This document shows, piece by piece, positions 1 through 12,813 of a stretch of DNA of 64,000 nucleotides. The DNA is from Ceratodon purpureus (taxonomy: Eukaryota; Streptophyta; Bryopsida; Pseudoditrichales; Ditrichaceae), in NCBI GenBank assembly GCA_014871385.1, contig CM026429.1, forward strand, positions 7,288,642 through 7,352,641. Direction: 5' to 3'. The translations under genes were made by a program, and so were the position numbers. The number at the start of each line of letters is the position of its first letter. Positions within the stretch are counted from its first letter, which is position 1. The notes beneath the pieces were generated by a model that did no database searches, was not told the DNA's origin, and saw only the letters and a list, made by a program, of their open reading frames with translations.

Positions 1-2194
1 TTCCAACTTCTACTTGTAGACTAATTCGTTGAAAGAAGTAATATTTTCCAATTCCCAATGTGCTACAGTGTCTCCAGAGCTTCACAATAAACGAAGCCCA
101 ACTGTCTGTACACTGCGTTCAATACCATTTTCGTCCAATTTGGACTTGTCCTTGAAAATGAAGCAAATATCAACAGATTTTGAGATGAAACGCTGTCTCA
201 TCATTGACGAAGCGTCTCAATTTAACGAACTCTTTGGCGTTATTCGCAACTTTCATCTCAGGGGCATGGGTCACAAAACAGAATCTCTCTACCTGTCTAA
301 CCCGAAACTTGAGATTCACTCCACCTCCATCAGTCGGAGTGCAATCTGGGCAGGTTTCTCAATTCACTAGAAGCTGCGTAAACGAGATCGCAGTACACAC
401 CGCGAACTTTCTTCCGTACACCCATGTCAGTTTTTTGCAATGTTGCATCTACCGACTGAAAGACACGTCACCAGTCAACCAACCTCGAACTCTCTCTAGC
501 TCCATGACTTGAGAGCCAAGAAAGAGAAAAGAGACAAGCAATAAATTCAGGTAGAGTCTGCCCAATCTCGGAATGGCTGTGTGGGTTGAGGGTGTTGCTC
601 ACGCTTCATCGGCTATAAACAACCATGTAGGGCCCAGCTTCGACTTCATGGGAAAGTCCCATGAAAGAGAATCGGTTGCCTTCTCGGAGCCTACAGAGTG
701 AGAATTCTGTGTCGTTCATGAACTAATCGCCCGACAACATATTAAATGCCGACTTCTGCAGCGAGCTTCGAAGAAGCCCGTGGGACGTTGGGTCTGCACA
801 CAAGATTCAACTCGGGCAGCTCCTTCGACGACCGTGGCTGGCACTGAACATCCACTCGGTTGAGCTTGTCATGTAAGTTTCACTCGGTTGTGCTTCACGT
901 ATATATCAAGCCCGTACTGTGATGTGAAGTCAGAGTGATCCAGACTGTTACTTCTCAGGCCCACAAGTGAATCTAGAGGACTTTGTCATTGATTAGATTG
1001 AGGTGGAGTTAGCAGATTTTGAAGTGTATATCTCTGTTGAGGTGATTGTTGGACTAGCTCAAGTATTCGATAGAATGGAGTACTTCGGGGAAGGAGATGG
1101 AGGCTCGTCGAAATGGAGACAGCTTTCCAGTGCATTGTCAGTGGAGTGTGGAGATGGTGGCGGATCGAAATGGCGCAGTGGCTCATAGTGTGGTCACGAA
1201 GTCGAGCACAGTAGTTCGTGATCATGGAGCCAGCTGCAAAGTGGTCATTTGTAATGACAGTGCTTCTGCCGAGGAATGCTGAGGCGTCGATGTTCATTCT
1301 GTCAATACCGACACTACGTAAACTTTAGGATGTTCACAAGTTTTGAGTTGCTGTGATGATCAAGAGATTGTCCAGCTTCAGTTTGGATGAGATTAGTACT
1401 CTGTAGGACCTCAATTGGGTCACCACTTCGCCATTGCGAAGTGGTTGAGACGATTTTTCAGAGCTTCATGTACAGAACAGCAGCTTGATTTGACTAGTTA
1501 GTCACCCGGATTATATTTGCCAACCACTTCCTTCAAAGTGGTTACAGATTCATTTCAAAGTAATCATCCTCAACTAGAGGATAGTAGCCGAACCGTGTAA
1601 ATACAGTAGGCCAATATAACAGTAAAAGTATGGCTTTCCACTGAAGCAAATCGATCTATGTATTCTCAGAAGGCCAGTAAACTCGAAGAATTCTTGCATT
1701 CTCCATTCTAGCCCACTCTGATTCTACTGCACATCAATATTGACTCCACAGGAATTGCACAGTACGTTTTCTGTAGAGGACACAACACAGATGTAGAAAT
1801 TGCAGAAACTCTCAACAATTTGCACTTAGAAATTGTGAATGCAAAATCTTCTTAGCATATGAGAGGTATCATCACACCGACACAAACCACACAGAAGCTC
1901 CCTAGTTAGCATGGAAATCAAATGTCCAAAGACCAACCTTCCGAAACCCAAATCACAAAAGACTGTTTGCATTGAAAAGCTTAGTCAGTCTTCTAACTTT
2001 GTTAGTTTTGTGCCATTCTGTAGTGACGGGTTTCAGGCTCTCACACGGATATTGGAGCCCCTAGTTTATAGTATGCAATTGAAGTCTGAAGCCTGGGCTT
2101 TGAGGGGCCAGGGTCTAGGGTTTAAGCATCACTTGCAATCCCAAACCCACAAACACGATCACATTGTTGTGGTCCTATCTTGAGTCCATCAATC
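1..2194. other. Intergenic region, no gene recognised
   Basis: I see no reading frame longer than about 113 codons here and none that resembles a known family. The short frames lack convincing splice-linked continuation. The last few hundred bases should hold the promoter and 5' leader of the downstream rRNA methyltransferase gene, but no TATA box stands out. Confidence 0.5.
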
Positions 2195-4513
2195 ATGGCT
2201 TCACCAGGACTCATGCGCATTGCGTTTCACCGACCGAGGCTTACAGGCTTCGCCATCTCCTCTCGCACACTGTCTGGATTTCGCATCTCACCTCAACAAA
2301 AACATTGGTGGAATGCTCGGTTTCATGTTAACTGTTCGAGTGTTGCTGCTGTGGAGGAGCTCAGCAGCAGACAGTCTGGGCAGGTGGCCGTGTTCGTGGA
2401 TATCCTCCTAGAGTGGAATCAGGTGACGATGGGTTGTTTATGTGGGTCTTAGATTTTCTGAAGTTTTTGGCAGAGTTTGCATCATTGTGATGATTGTGTT
2501 GTTCATTGAATGGAAGAGGTTGTGAAGGAATGGGTGAATTTGTTGATACGATGGTGTCGGGCATGATTTAGTGGTATGAGTCGAATGGGGTTTAGAGCTT
2601 TGTTGAAATAAGAGCAGAGTTTGATGAATTTAGGGCGTGTGTTGTTTGAAGAAAGGATGCACTTGGTTGAGAGGCGGGTTGTTTCTAGTTTAGATTTAAG
2701 TGATCTTTGTTAAGATTCGGATATCCTTGCGTTAGTAGTGTGTAAATTTTTATTGCATTTACACATCTGTAGCTCACGGGTTGTGAAGGATAGGGTTCCT
2801 ATGTTGGTTATGGATTATTGTTTCCAGGGAATTGACCTGAAAATTGGCTGCAGAAAATGAATCTTACTGCTGTGACGGAGCGAGGAGCTATGATGGATAG
2901 GCATATTGCTGATTCTTTGTCATTATTGCCAACGATTGAGGGAGCTTACGCTGCACATTGCAATGGCTCCGAAGGGGGGGAGTCTGTCAAGGTTGTTGAT
3001 ATCGGCAGTGGGGCAGGGCTTCCTGGCATAGTACTGGCAATAGCTCGACCAGGTGATTTGCTCGACTTGGGTATATTGACACTTGGTTCAAGAGGTTTTA
3101 AACGCTGTTAGAGCCATTTAAATCGTGATATGGGATAGTTTTAATTCTTGGATTTTTAGGATTAATAATCTTGTAGGAATTCTGCGATTGTGGTTTCAAG
3201 TCCCAAGAGCGTGAATAATTTTTTGGGATTAATTTGCGATTAATCTGAGTCTGGGTTAATGAATATGGATAATGGGTCGCTTAAATATGTGAGTGATTTT
3301 TCTCATTCGCTAGGTCCTGGGTCATGTGCTCATCGTCATTGTTTGTGCAGTTAATTCAAGTCCAGCATTTTATCTGCAATTCGCAATGACATAATGCTGA
3401 ACAGCATTTGGATGCCGTACATCTTACGATGGCTGAAACATCTATGCAGCCTGGCAGTTGACACTTCTTGAGTCACTCCAAAAGAGATGCGATTTTCTGG
3501 AGCATGTGGCTAAAGAGGCAGGATTGACAAACGTCAAAGTTTTGAGAAGCCGCGCAGAGGTAGACGATTCCTGCACACATGGAAACTTATTAGTCTCCTT
3601 TTTACTGTATTGTAATCCTGCAATTCGTCGGTTCATGTGTTAAATAGGTGAATTGTTGTTATTCTGTGGTGGCTGCAGGACGCAGGCAAGGATATTGCCC
3701 ATCGAGAAACTCACGATGTTGCTGTAGCCCGAGCTGTAGCAGAAATGAGAGTCCTTGGTAAGTCCACGGCACTCCAATCTCTAAAATTCTTCTCTGTAAC
3801 TTGGATCTGTTCTTCTCCAAAGCTTTATGCTTAGTCTATAATCTTAAATCAGCCGATCTTGTGAACTTTTCCAATTACTTATGTCGATGAAAATATCGCT
3901 GAAAGCTGATGTTCTCTGCATTGTACTGTAAAACCTCGTATATCACAGCGGAGCTATGTCTTCCTCTCGTACGAGTTGGTGGCATTCTAGTTGCTGCAAA
4001 AGGCCCCAACCCTGAGGTACTCATGCCAAACCCTGTTTTCTGCTGATTGAAAGTTCGGTTAGCTCCAGGTTGTGCTCGTTCTAGCTCGTCCCTCATTCAC
4101 TCGTCTAGATTTCTGGCAAACACGATCTTTAATCTCAGAGCTTACCTCAAACTCTGAATGATCCTATCCATGACATGTTGATGGTGAACTCGACCAGGAA
4201 GAGGTTGAAGCTGCAAAGACCGCTGTGAACTTACTCGGAGCCTCTATTGTGACATTGTCCAGAGGTACCATCTCTCTCATGCTAAAGCTTGTTAAATTAG
4301 TCCCGGAGCTCGTTTTGAACCATTATATGCACAAACAATATCGTTACTGATATGCACAGTAATCAGCTGACGCTTACATTGACATGGTTTTTGGATGCAG
4401 TTGATTCACAGGGTCCTCTTGGACAACGAACTGCGGTGGTGTGCTTGAAAGATAGGCCAACACCAGCCAAGTATCCCCGGAGAGCAGGAATGCCAAACAA
4501 GCGACCACTCTAG
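2195..4513 (+). CDS. Ribosomal RNA small subunit methyltransferase G (RsmG/GidB), probably plastid
   Basis: This is a SAM-dependent methyltransferase of the RsmG/GidB family, which makes N7-methylguanosine in the 530 loop of bacterial-type 16S rRNA; in plants it would act on plastid ribosomes. Seven exons join in phase: 2195-2422, 2854-3052, 3450-3559, 3679-3757, 3949-4016, 4198-4264 and 4401-4513, giving 287 residues. Residues 1 to about 50 are Ser/Arg-rich with few acidic residues, as in a transit peptide. Then come the family motifs LLEWNQ-KMNLTAV (about 69-83), RHIADSL, the SAM-binding DIGSGAGLPG (125-134), TLLESLQKRC and AVARAVAEM. The joins at EWNQ/KMNLT and ARP/AWQLTLLES fit bacterial RsmG without gaps. 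The start is the first ATG in frame. Bacterial enzymes are about 205 residues, and the excess is N-terminal. The plastid location is inference. Confidence 0.9.
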
Positions 4514-5284
4514 TTTAGTTTTGTAGCAAACACAGATAGATGCTCATGGAATTTTGTTATATTGTACAATATGGCTACATATTGATTTCCTATCGAAGAT
4601 TGTCACGCCTGACCTGCTGTCCTGCTCAGCGCATTTACGTTATTGCATTTTAACCAAATACTGGATATTGAATCAAAGGATGTATTTCATATCCATATAA
4701 GGGATTGCATATACAACATATTAGAGTTATTTTGTGAAGTCGTTTGGTATTTGACTTGGATATCATGAGTTTTGATTAAACCCCCATTATGAGTATTTAA
4801 GTCAAAGGAGACACATACTTGGCCTTCACAAAGCACAAAATGACCCGGAGATTTCAGGATACCTTAAAGCACAAAAGGCCTTTTCCAATGGTCTTGAGTT
4901 TGAATCTTCATAACAAATATGTATTAGATAACCGATGAGCCGCAATAGCGACGAGCAGTTTATTGTACATAACCGGTTGTTAACTTTCAATTACAAATGA
5001 CAAGAGAGAAGTTGCAACCTCTGATGGTGATGGCCACTAGTTGCAAATAAGATGGAGCCATGTTAGTAATGAAAAAGACAACAATTGGTATAATTTCATG
5101 GTAGTTAGAGATTGACTTTCTACTGCATGGAATGAAACCTTACCTCGAATTCTAAGGATTTGCTGAAATTGATAAAGGGACCCGTTGAAATTTTCTTCCT
5201 ATACCCATACCAGAGAGATAAGAACAATAACCTTCTTTATAATAAAAATCTACTAAACAGATAAAAGATCAATAAATAACTATG
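4514..5284. other. Intergenic region between RsmG gene and tRNA-Val
   Basis: This stretch holds the 3' flank of the methyltransferase gene and AT-rich sequence. I see no coding potential and no repeat. Confidence 0.5.
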
Positions 5285-5357
5285 TAGTCCCTGCGGGTTT
5301 CGAACCCGCGACCTTTCGCGTGTAAAGCGAACGTGATAACCACTACACTAAGGAACC
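5285..5357 (-). tRNA. tRNA-Val, anticodon UAC
   Basis: On the minus strand a 73-nt cloverleaf can be drawn. The acceptor stem GGUUCCU pairs with AGGGACU (two G-U pairs) and the discriminator base is A. The D arm contains AGTGGTTA. The anticodon stem TTCGC/GCGAA encloses the loop TTTACAC with anticodon TAC. The T arm is GCGGG-TTCGAAA-CCCGC. The internal A box (TAGTGTAGTGG) and B box (GGTTCGAAAC) are intact and no intron is present. It closely resembles plant nuclear tRNA-Val and reads GUA codons. Confidence 0.95.
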
Positions 5358-5670
5358 TATGCCATGCACAGCCGACTCCCAAGGCGGAAATCCTGCTTGT
5401 TGGGAGAAACGTGAAGATTTCAATTTTTATAAAATTTCTAATATAACTATTCTCTATATTTAGATGACCAAATATCGACTGCATTTTACTACCGTGTAAC
5501 TCCTCTAAGCACGAGTAAACTCAGACCAAATACAATCCAACAACAAAGACTCTTTGACATCGAACCTGGCTGTTGGGAATTCCAGCAATGTCGTTAAGAT
5601 ACAATGAGCAAACCTGCACTGTCGAACATATTTTCCTACTTAAAACGGATTCAATGATATTCTAGTTCAG

Positions 5671-7005
5671 TCAACTAAATCTGATTTCCAGTTCTGGTTC
5701 CTCTGGTTCTTCTTCAACCTGCACAAATGATACCATCTCCAAAATCAGTTCCATGTACCCCCAACCTTAAAACTCCTGCAACGTAATTTAGTCTACAATG
5801 ACAACCTTCATATTGACAGCATACTAAATTGCTTCAAAGTTTGTACAATGAGGAACTACTGGCATTGTCACAGTGGAAGAGAGTAGTGTATGGATAGAAA
5901 TAAGAATAGAATGAGGATTTCCTTATACCTCTAGGATTTCTGCCCCGGGTTGCTTGAGGAGCCAGCCTGAGTCTTCAAGGAGACACCAGAGGGTGTTGAA
6001 GGCTTTCTTGTAGGGCTCTTCTAGCTCTTCGTATTGAGGGTAAACCTGCAGATACACCGCAAGGAAGGTTAAATTCTCTTTCCTGCTGAGATTGAGGGGT
6101 TAGGCTTTGGGATATGTGAACACATTCTCATGACAGATGTGTTGGATTTCATTTAGAGTAACCGTGACCTTTGGAGCATGTTTAGCAATTACCTCATGGT
6201 CGAGCATGCCTCTGAGAATCAACATGAAGCGTGCTGCTTCCATCTGACCGTCTTGCACCAAAAACTCTCCCAAGAAATCCACCTTGTCCTTAAAAGTTTC
6301 CAACATTTTGTCATCCTCAGCCAACATAACCTTCAAAGCCTCTGTCACTGTCTACAACCAGCACCGCATAGCAATGTCAGAACCGTGAGCGACTTCTAGA
6401 CCACAGAAACTCCATCAACAAGCACATAACATCTTCCTCCTAAACCATAAATCTCTGAGCTCCAATCTTCCGAATTCTTGAATCAAAATCATCGCATCAA
6501 AACGAAAATCTGCTCTAAAAACTAAAATGCAAGAAACGAAAACCCTAAAGAAAATCGAGAAAACAAGACAATTGAAAAATTCGCCTTCATAAAATTCGAA
6601 CTAAATCAACCCTCTCAAAACCCATCCCAAACACCTCTTGCATCTAACCATAATACCGAAATTCACTGGACACTAAAATTCAAGCGAATGATTTCCAAAG
6701 AAAACTCCAAAACGCAATCAACCCACCTCATTGAGACCCGCGCGGAGGTCTTCATCATCGAGCACCTCCTGCTGCGTCTTAGTGGCACCACTCTCCTTCC
6801 GCCGCGCCCCACAAGGCCACGAAGACACCCTACGTCTCACTGCCACATCCCAGAAACACCGCCTGGTGCACAAAACTCCAGCTGAATGCGAGCCACGCAC
6901 CACTACCCTGACTGCACCCACTTGGGCATGAGAACCATGAGCAGCATACGAAACAGTGGGAGACGTGAACGCGAGCGACGAGAGGGAGGTGCTCAATGCC
7001 GCCAT
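5671..7005 (-). CDS. Unrecognised protein with probable plastid transit peptide
   Basis: Four exons join in phase on the minus strand: 6727-7005, 6124-6351, 5929-6045 and 5671-5718, giving 223 residues. I do not recognise the family. Residues 1 to about 75 are rich in Ala, Ser, Val and Arg and begin MAALSTSLSSLAFTSP, a typical plastid transit peptide. The mature part is acidic and mostly helical-looking, with a segment containing FLGEFLVQDGQMEAARFML (about 115-135) and a Tyr/Glu-rich segment YPQYEELEEPYKKAFNTLW (about 171-189). It ends in a Glu/Pro stretch. No catalytic or metal-binding motif is visible. All donors are GT and all acceptors AG. Gene structure is well supported; function is unknown. 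Confidence 0.7.
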
Positions 7006-10000
7006 CTCCTCTCACTCAACTCAACAACTCACAATCTGACTTCCTACTAACTTATCCTTATCCACATAAGTTATATGAATCTGTGAGCTCAGGCAGTGTG
7101 TATGTATGTATGTTTGTACCGCATCTCCTAGAGCATCATTATGGTGTCTAACATGAAGCATGAAGCAGACGACGGATTGCGGATGGCGAGACGCAGAGTC
7201 GGGCGTGATCGACAGCAATTTGGTGACACTCGGCGACACTGCGAAGTCTGGTCCTGTCTGTTCCATATTTTTTAGTCTGGTAAGGGCCAGTTTATACTTA
7301 GGCTGGATTGAGGGCCGGCCCAAACTCTTCAAATTTTAATCAATAGGATTGTTTGATTTTTTTAAATCGGGCTTAAGTGCTTTCAATATTAGGGTTGGAC
7401 TGGAGCTTCAATTTATTCTATGCGGCATCCTATGTGGTATTGTTTTGGTGTCAAAATGTTTGGATTGGTTTGATGTAATTAGGAGAGTGTTTCCCTTGGC
7501 TCAAACTTTTGACTTGGGCCTAAATTTGGAGCTGAATTGGAGGTTGAAGAAATATTCAATTTGGGATACCTTCCAATAAGCCCTAGACTATGTATAAAGT
7601 GGGCTTTATTGTACTGGGGTGATTTTTATTTTAAAATCCTTATATATTAGAACATGCTTTTGTTACAAATAGAGTGCGGTTTGTTTTGGTTGGGTTTGGA
7701 ATGAATTCACGTTGTTCGTCCTTGAGTGACATGAATATAAGTTGAAATGTACATATCCTTCAAGTTGTTAACATAGATTTGGTGTGGTGTTTTGGTTTTC
7801 TTATAATGCAGAATGTAAGAAAAACCTGATGCGAGTGTGTTGGGTGAAATCAATTCCTGCAACATCCTCCTGCGTCTTACCCAGTGTCGCCAATGTCAGA
7901 ACCATTGCACCTTTAACTAAATTGGAACCGACTTCTGCCCCGTGCGGCTGTTGGATCTTCCTGGACTTCTTCCACCATCATAGGTGGGTGGATTGTGGTG
8001 GTAGGCCCCAATGCCGACATGAAGATTCAAATCTATAACCTCCTCACCCATGGGCCATGACTCAAACTACTACATCAGGCCGTGGTGCCTCGGTTCTTCA
8101 AAGCATTGTAGGTTGATGGACTACTTCAGGTTCTAGGGTGATCATCCAAGATGAAGAGCATTTACGACCTATAGTTTTTGTTTCTTGTCTCAAATCTTCT
8201 GACTTTGTCTTGCATTATTTCCAATTATTGTAAGGTAGAAATGCTCCATGTCCACACACTAATAATGTTCAATGTTATGTTCAAATCGGAGTCTTCTACT
8301 ACATAAAGTGGCAATAACTTCTTCTTATTTTTAACCTTAATTTTGTACTTGCTCTTCACCTCTCTCTCAACTCTTTTCCAATCACATGCTTAATCAAACT
8401 ACTTTTGGCCTATGAATGGAGTGACTATAAAATAATTTATGTCTTCACCTTCAATTTCTCCTTCAACAATGAATAATAAGTAATTTTAAGTACAATTGTA
8501 CTGAGTGAAGATACTTCCATGATTTTAGTAGTGACCAAGTCTGAAAGAAGGTGTACTGATGATGATATATAACACATATTGTTAATTGTGATGTTGGAGT
8601 ACTTTGAGTTTACATTCTAGCATAAGGTCTATTCTTGAATTTATAAAATATTTTTTGCTCTGCATCCTTAAAGGCATCAAATTGCAAGCTTGGTATAGTA
8701 TTCTTATTACAAGATATTCACAAGATAACATGTTGTTTGTAAATTCTGGATGTAGAGGTCAAAATACATGGTGACTGCTAGAAATCAACAAATGTAACAA
8801 TGGTTTACACAATAAGAGTGTTTAGCTACTTAGATTAGGAAATCTACTCATATAATGTGTAATAAAAATATTATTTATAGCATGCAAATATAGTAGTATA
8901 ACTAAGGAGAATAAAATCTACTTAGAATCTTTATAAAATTTTGGTGAATAATTATTTCACCTTTATATAACAAGAAAGTTTTATTTACCTCTATGATCTT
9001 TTGCTTTACATTTATGTCTAAATTTATAGCATTATGATGCAGAATGTAACGATGCCTCCTCCAAATCCTGTAATATTTTAGAATAATTGATGTATTTCAG
9101 GTGGAAAGTTTTGGTAGAGATTCTTCACTCACATGTAGACCCCCAAATGTTAAGCATGTGCTCCGACGTCGTACTGCGAGTATCTGTACTACCGCTGCTG
9201 AGAATAAAGGTGCAACGCGCTTGTATAATTTCTTTGACCACCATTGCAAAGGTATTGTTCCGGCGAACCCACAGATCAGGGCCAATGGATCGATCACATT
9301 TGAGCTTTCTCGGAGTTGAGCAAGCTACGGAGTTCTTTCTAGATGCTATATGGTCCTGATTATAAGTTCAGTTTGTTCGTTGGTCAGTGAATGGTCCTGA
9401 TCTTCATTCTCTCGAAATCACAAATCTGGACAATATGGACTGTGTTCATGTGGACTTTTTGCATTCCATGAGGTTTGCGTGACGTAAGGGATGTAAATAA
9501 CTTCTGCTACAAGGACTAAGTCAAGATTCCAGCACCTTAATGTCACTTAAGTATCATTTGAGTATAAGTTCGGTGTTAAATATATATCTAGAAGTGGACA
9601 TTCTAAACACCCCCAAATTCCTTGTGAGCAGCTGAAGCCAGATGGGGACCGGCACGAGGATGCATATCGAGAGGGAGGTGTGATTCATTTGAACTGCTAA
9701 TCAGTCACATGATAATCTCTTTGTGTGCAGCTTTGAAGATGAACATGATTTGCCACTCGTGGCATATGATTGAGTCAGCTGGAATGATTCCACTGCGAGG
9801 CAGAATACATTTTCAGTTCGACTAAATGATGGATAGTACTAGACTTTGTACTGTGAACATTCAGTGAGGAGTCTAGAGCCTGACACAGCTCATGAGAGCT
9901 ACCGAGTGGAGGAAGCTGGGGCGTAATCGTCTAATGTCGTCGTCAGGACAATCAATGGCCATATCCATTCTTGTGCAGCAAAAGTTAATTTTGACTTGGA

Positions 10001-10674
10001 CAAACTATGCTTGGAAATCGATTTTAGGGACAAAAGCTGCCTTGACCTGCAATTCGACTCGGTTTCAGATCACATCGACCGGTGTAGTATTGCCAACTGT
10101 TAGTCAAAGTCTAAAGAGGGCAACGCGGATGGACTTCGGAGCCTATTTAATGTTTAAAAAATGAACTTGGCAAGAAGCTGAACACTAAATTCGAATATCC
10201 TTCAGTGCTGCGATCTATAAATTTGAGGTCGGTTGACATTGTGTCTCAAGCTAGCAGTACAGACTTCATCGGTTCGATACCAAAAACAGCAACCAGAACC
10301 TTGAAGGTATGCCACATCTTCACAGTTAAAGCTCACGAATTTGATCACAAGTACTGAGCCATTGTGAAAATTGCTGTCAGTGTGAGATATTGTGTCAGTC
10401 GCTGTTACGTTGAATGCTTGAACACAGGATGCCGAATGTCCTTGACAGATATGGCTTAGTATTGAAGTTGTAGTACTGTTTGCTTAGTTGTTACTTGTTA
10501 CCATTGTCGGTAGTAGACTGAAAGTTGGTTAGGCAATGAGGTGAGAATGACGCATTGTATAATTACACCGTCCGACAAGTTCAGTCGAAATATGAACTCA
10601 AGGGGGTTGTGCTTGCTTGATTCGGCAGCGTGAGCAGATCTGGGCATTAGCCTGCTTCGATCACTTGTGATCCA
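7006..10674. other. Intergenic region, 3.7 kb
   Basis: I see no gene here. Short open frames around 7.35-7.58 kb, 9.09-9.36 kb and 9.89-10.16 kb have no recognisable similarity and low-complexity composition. The part from about 8.2 to 9.0 kb is strongly AT-rich. The right end should contain the promoter of the PfpI-family gene. Confidence 0.45.
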
Positions 10675-11750
10675 ATGGCGACAATGTGTGCGACACAGCG
10701 GTGCGGAGGCGCAGTGCTTATCCTCTTGGTGATGTTGGCCAGCTCGTCTCTTCCCACCATGGAAGCATCGACTCACAAGCCTCGCAAAATCGTGATCGCC
10801 TTTCCCATTTTTGAGAACATGACGATGCTGGATGTGGTGGGGCCGTACGAGATCCTGCACACACTGCCGTATGTCGAAGCGGTGCTCGTGAGCTTCAAGA
10901 GGGGGCCTGTTACCGACATCCAGCGCACCATGACCTTGGAAGCTAAAGCGACCTTTGATGAGGTACCTACTTACGCATTTTCACTTCCCTCCACAGATTA
11001 GAGTTCGAGTTTTCAATTAAGTGGTTTTTCCAAATCCTCGTCTGATCTGAAGCTTTTTGATGATGTGGGAGCAGGTTCCAAGCCCAGACGTGGTGGTTGT
11101 GCCAGGAGGTCTCGGCACTTACGGACTACTAAACAACACAGTCATCCTGAATTGGATTCGCAAGGTGAGCAAGAAGCTGTTGCTGCATTGATATACATGG
11201 GAGGAATCCACACAACATGAAATCTTCTTCCCACCCTTATGATTTTGGAAATTCTTTTCAGACTATCTGTGATACTCTTTTATTCAGTAATCGTGTCAGT
11301 AGATAATTTACTCTGTACTGTTCTTAGGAAAAATGCTGTGAACTTGGTATACAGGCACACAAGACCACCATTTACACGACCTCGGTGTGCACGGGCGGGC
11401 TACTCATGGGAGCTGCTGGGCTTCTCGAAGGCATTGATGCCACAACTCACTGGGGTTCTTTGCCCATGCTGGCGGACTACGGTGCGAATCCCGTCAGTAT
11501 CCGAGTTGTGCGTCACGGCAAGATCATCACCTCAGCTGGAGTTTCGTCTGGCATTGACATGGCGATCACTCTCGCAGCGCTGCTGTCCAACAAGTTTGAT
11601 GCCCAGGCTGCCCAGCTGTTCAACGAGTATGACCCCCAGCCCCCGTTTAACACCGGTACTAAAAGCAAAGCTTCGCCAGAGCTTGTTGCACAGGCGCTAG
11701 AATGGGCAGACGGCCTTTATGCCATAATGAACGGCACTGCAAGTTTATAG
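10675..11750 (+). CDS. DJ-1/PfpI superfamily protein with signal peptide
   Basis: Three phase-0 exons, 10675-10962, 11075-11164 and 11355-11750, give 257 residues. Residues 1-31 contain a hydrophobic core (GGAVLILLVMLASSS), so the protein probably enters the secretory pathway. The remainder is one class I glutamine amidotransferase-like domain of the ThiJ/PfpI type: GPYEIL with the conserved Glu59, the VVVVPGG strand-turn, and the nucleophile elbow SVCTGG with Cys138. It is followed by AGLLEGIDATTHW and SAGVSSGIDMAI. This pattern matches bacterial single-domain members related to isonitrile hydratase and to the sensor half of GlxA-type AraC regulators. The substrate is unknown. The extracellular or vacuolar location is inference from the N-terminus. 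Two short introns show it is a resident eukaryotic gene. Confidence 0.88.
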
Positions 11751-12813
11751 AAAATTTCATCATAATTGCTACTTCCATAATTCCATTAGAAGCTGCGCTT
11801 GCACTAAGTGCGGGACTGGAAGAGAAATCTGGGTACAGAGGAAGTGTCAACTGGGTACCAAAAGGACTCATGTCACAAACATTAGTGATTTGGAAGCAAC
11901 ATCCTGTTAAATATTGTTCAAACTATCACGAAGAAATAAAGCTGGTATTACTGTATAGTCATTATTATTCAATGGGTCAAGTTTGGGGCCCAGATTTTAG
12001 GATTTTTATACCTCTCATCCATGGTACAATACTTCAACCACGGTCATTTGATTTTGAATAATAATACATGTGTCTCTAAGTTTTTATCCAGCACTAACGT
12101 CCTGTCGGTGTGCTTTTCGAAGCTCTTGCAGAATGCCACTTGTGGACTGGCTCGGCATTCTTTCGAAGTTTATGAATCTGGACTGTTGCAAATCAGTACT
12201 AATGTTGCAGGAATTCATAAAACTTAACATCAGGATCTAATTCGACCGCATGATATTGAATTGAACTTTGAAATCTGGTATAGCACCAGAAGTACTAAAC
12301 ATTACATTTCAACATCTAAAAAACATCGCTTAAACACATCTAGATTCTAGAATACCACAAAAAGGTATCAATCTGTTTCAACAATTAAATAAAAATACCA
12401 GTACAGCGTCATGTCAAAGAACAAAATTTAACTTTCTGGATTCGACATGGGCACGCCACAGACACAAGAAAAATAGCAAAAGTGAAGGGATAGCAGAAAG
12501 ATCATACTTCTAAGCATAACATTGAAGTTGCCTCAATGCCAAGAAACTGAATTTATTTCTTGACCCATGTGTTCATCTCCATCAGCGTAACCAATCACTT
12601 TATACATAATTGGAGATCCAGCTATTTCCTAACTAAGCCTAGTAACTACCTTCCCTTCCACTTGACCACCACCGCCTTGCATCAACTGCTCAATAACCGA
12701 GCAGAAAACTCAAAAAAATCACTAAATCAAGACAACTCATGTAGAAGAGCGCACACCAAAGAATTGTTTCAAAGCACCAAACAATGGCCGGGTGCACTCC
12801 TACATGAACAGTC
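11751..12813. other. Convergent 3' flanks of PfpI and kinase genes
   Basis: The two neighbouring genes point toward each other, so this stretch holds their 3' untranslated regions and terminators. I see no further gene. Confidence 0.5.
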
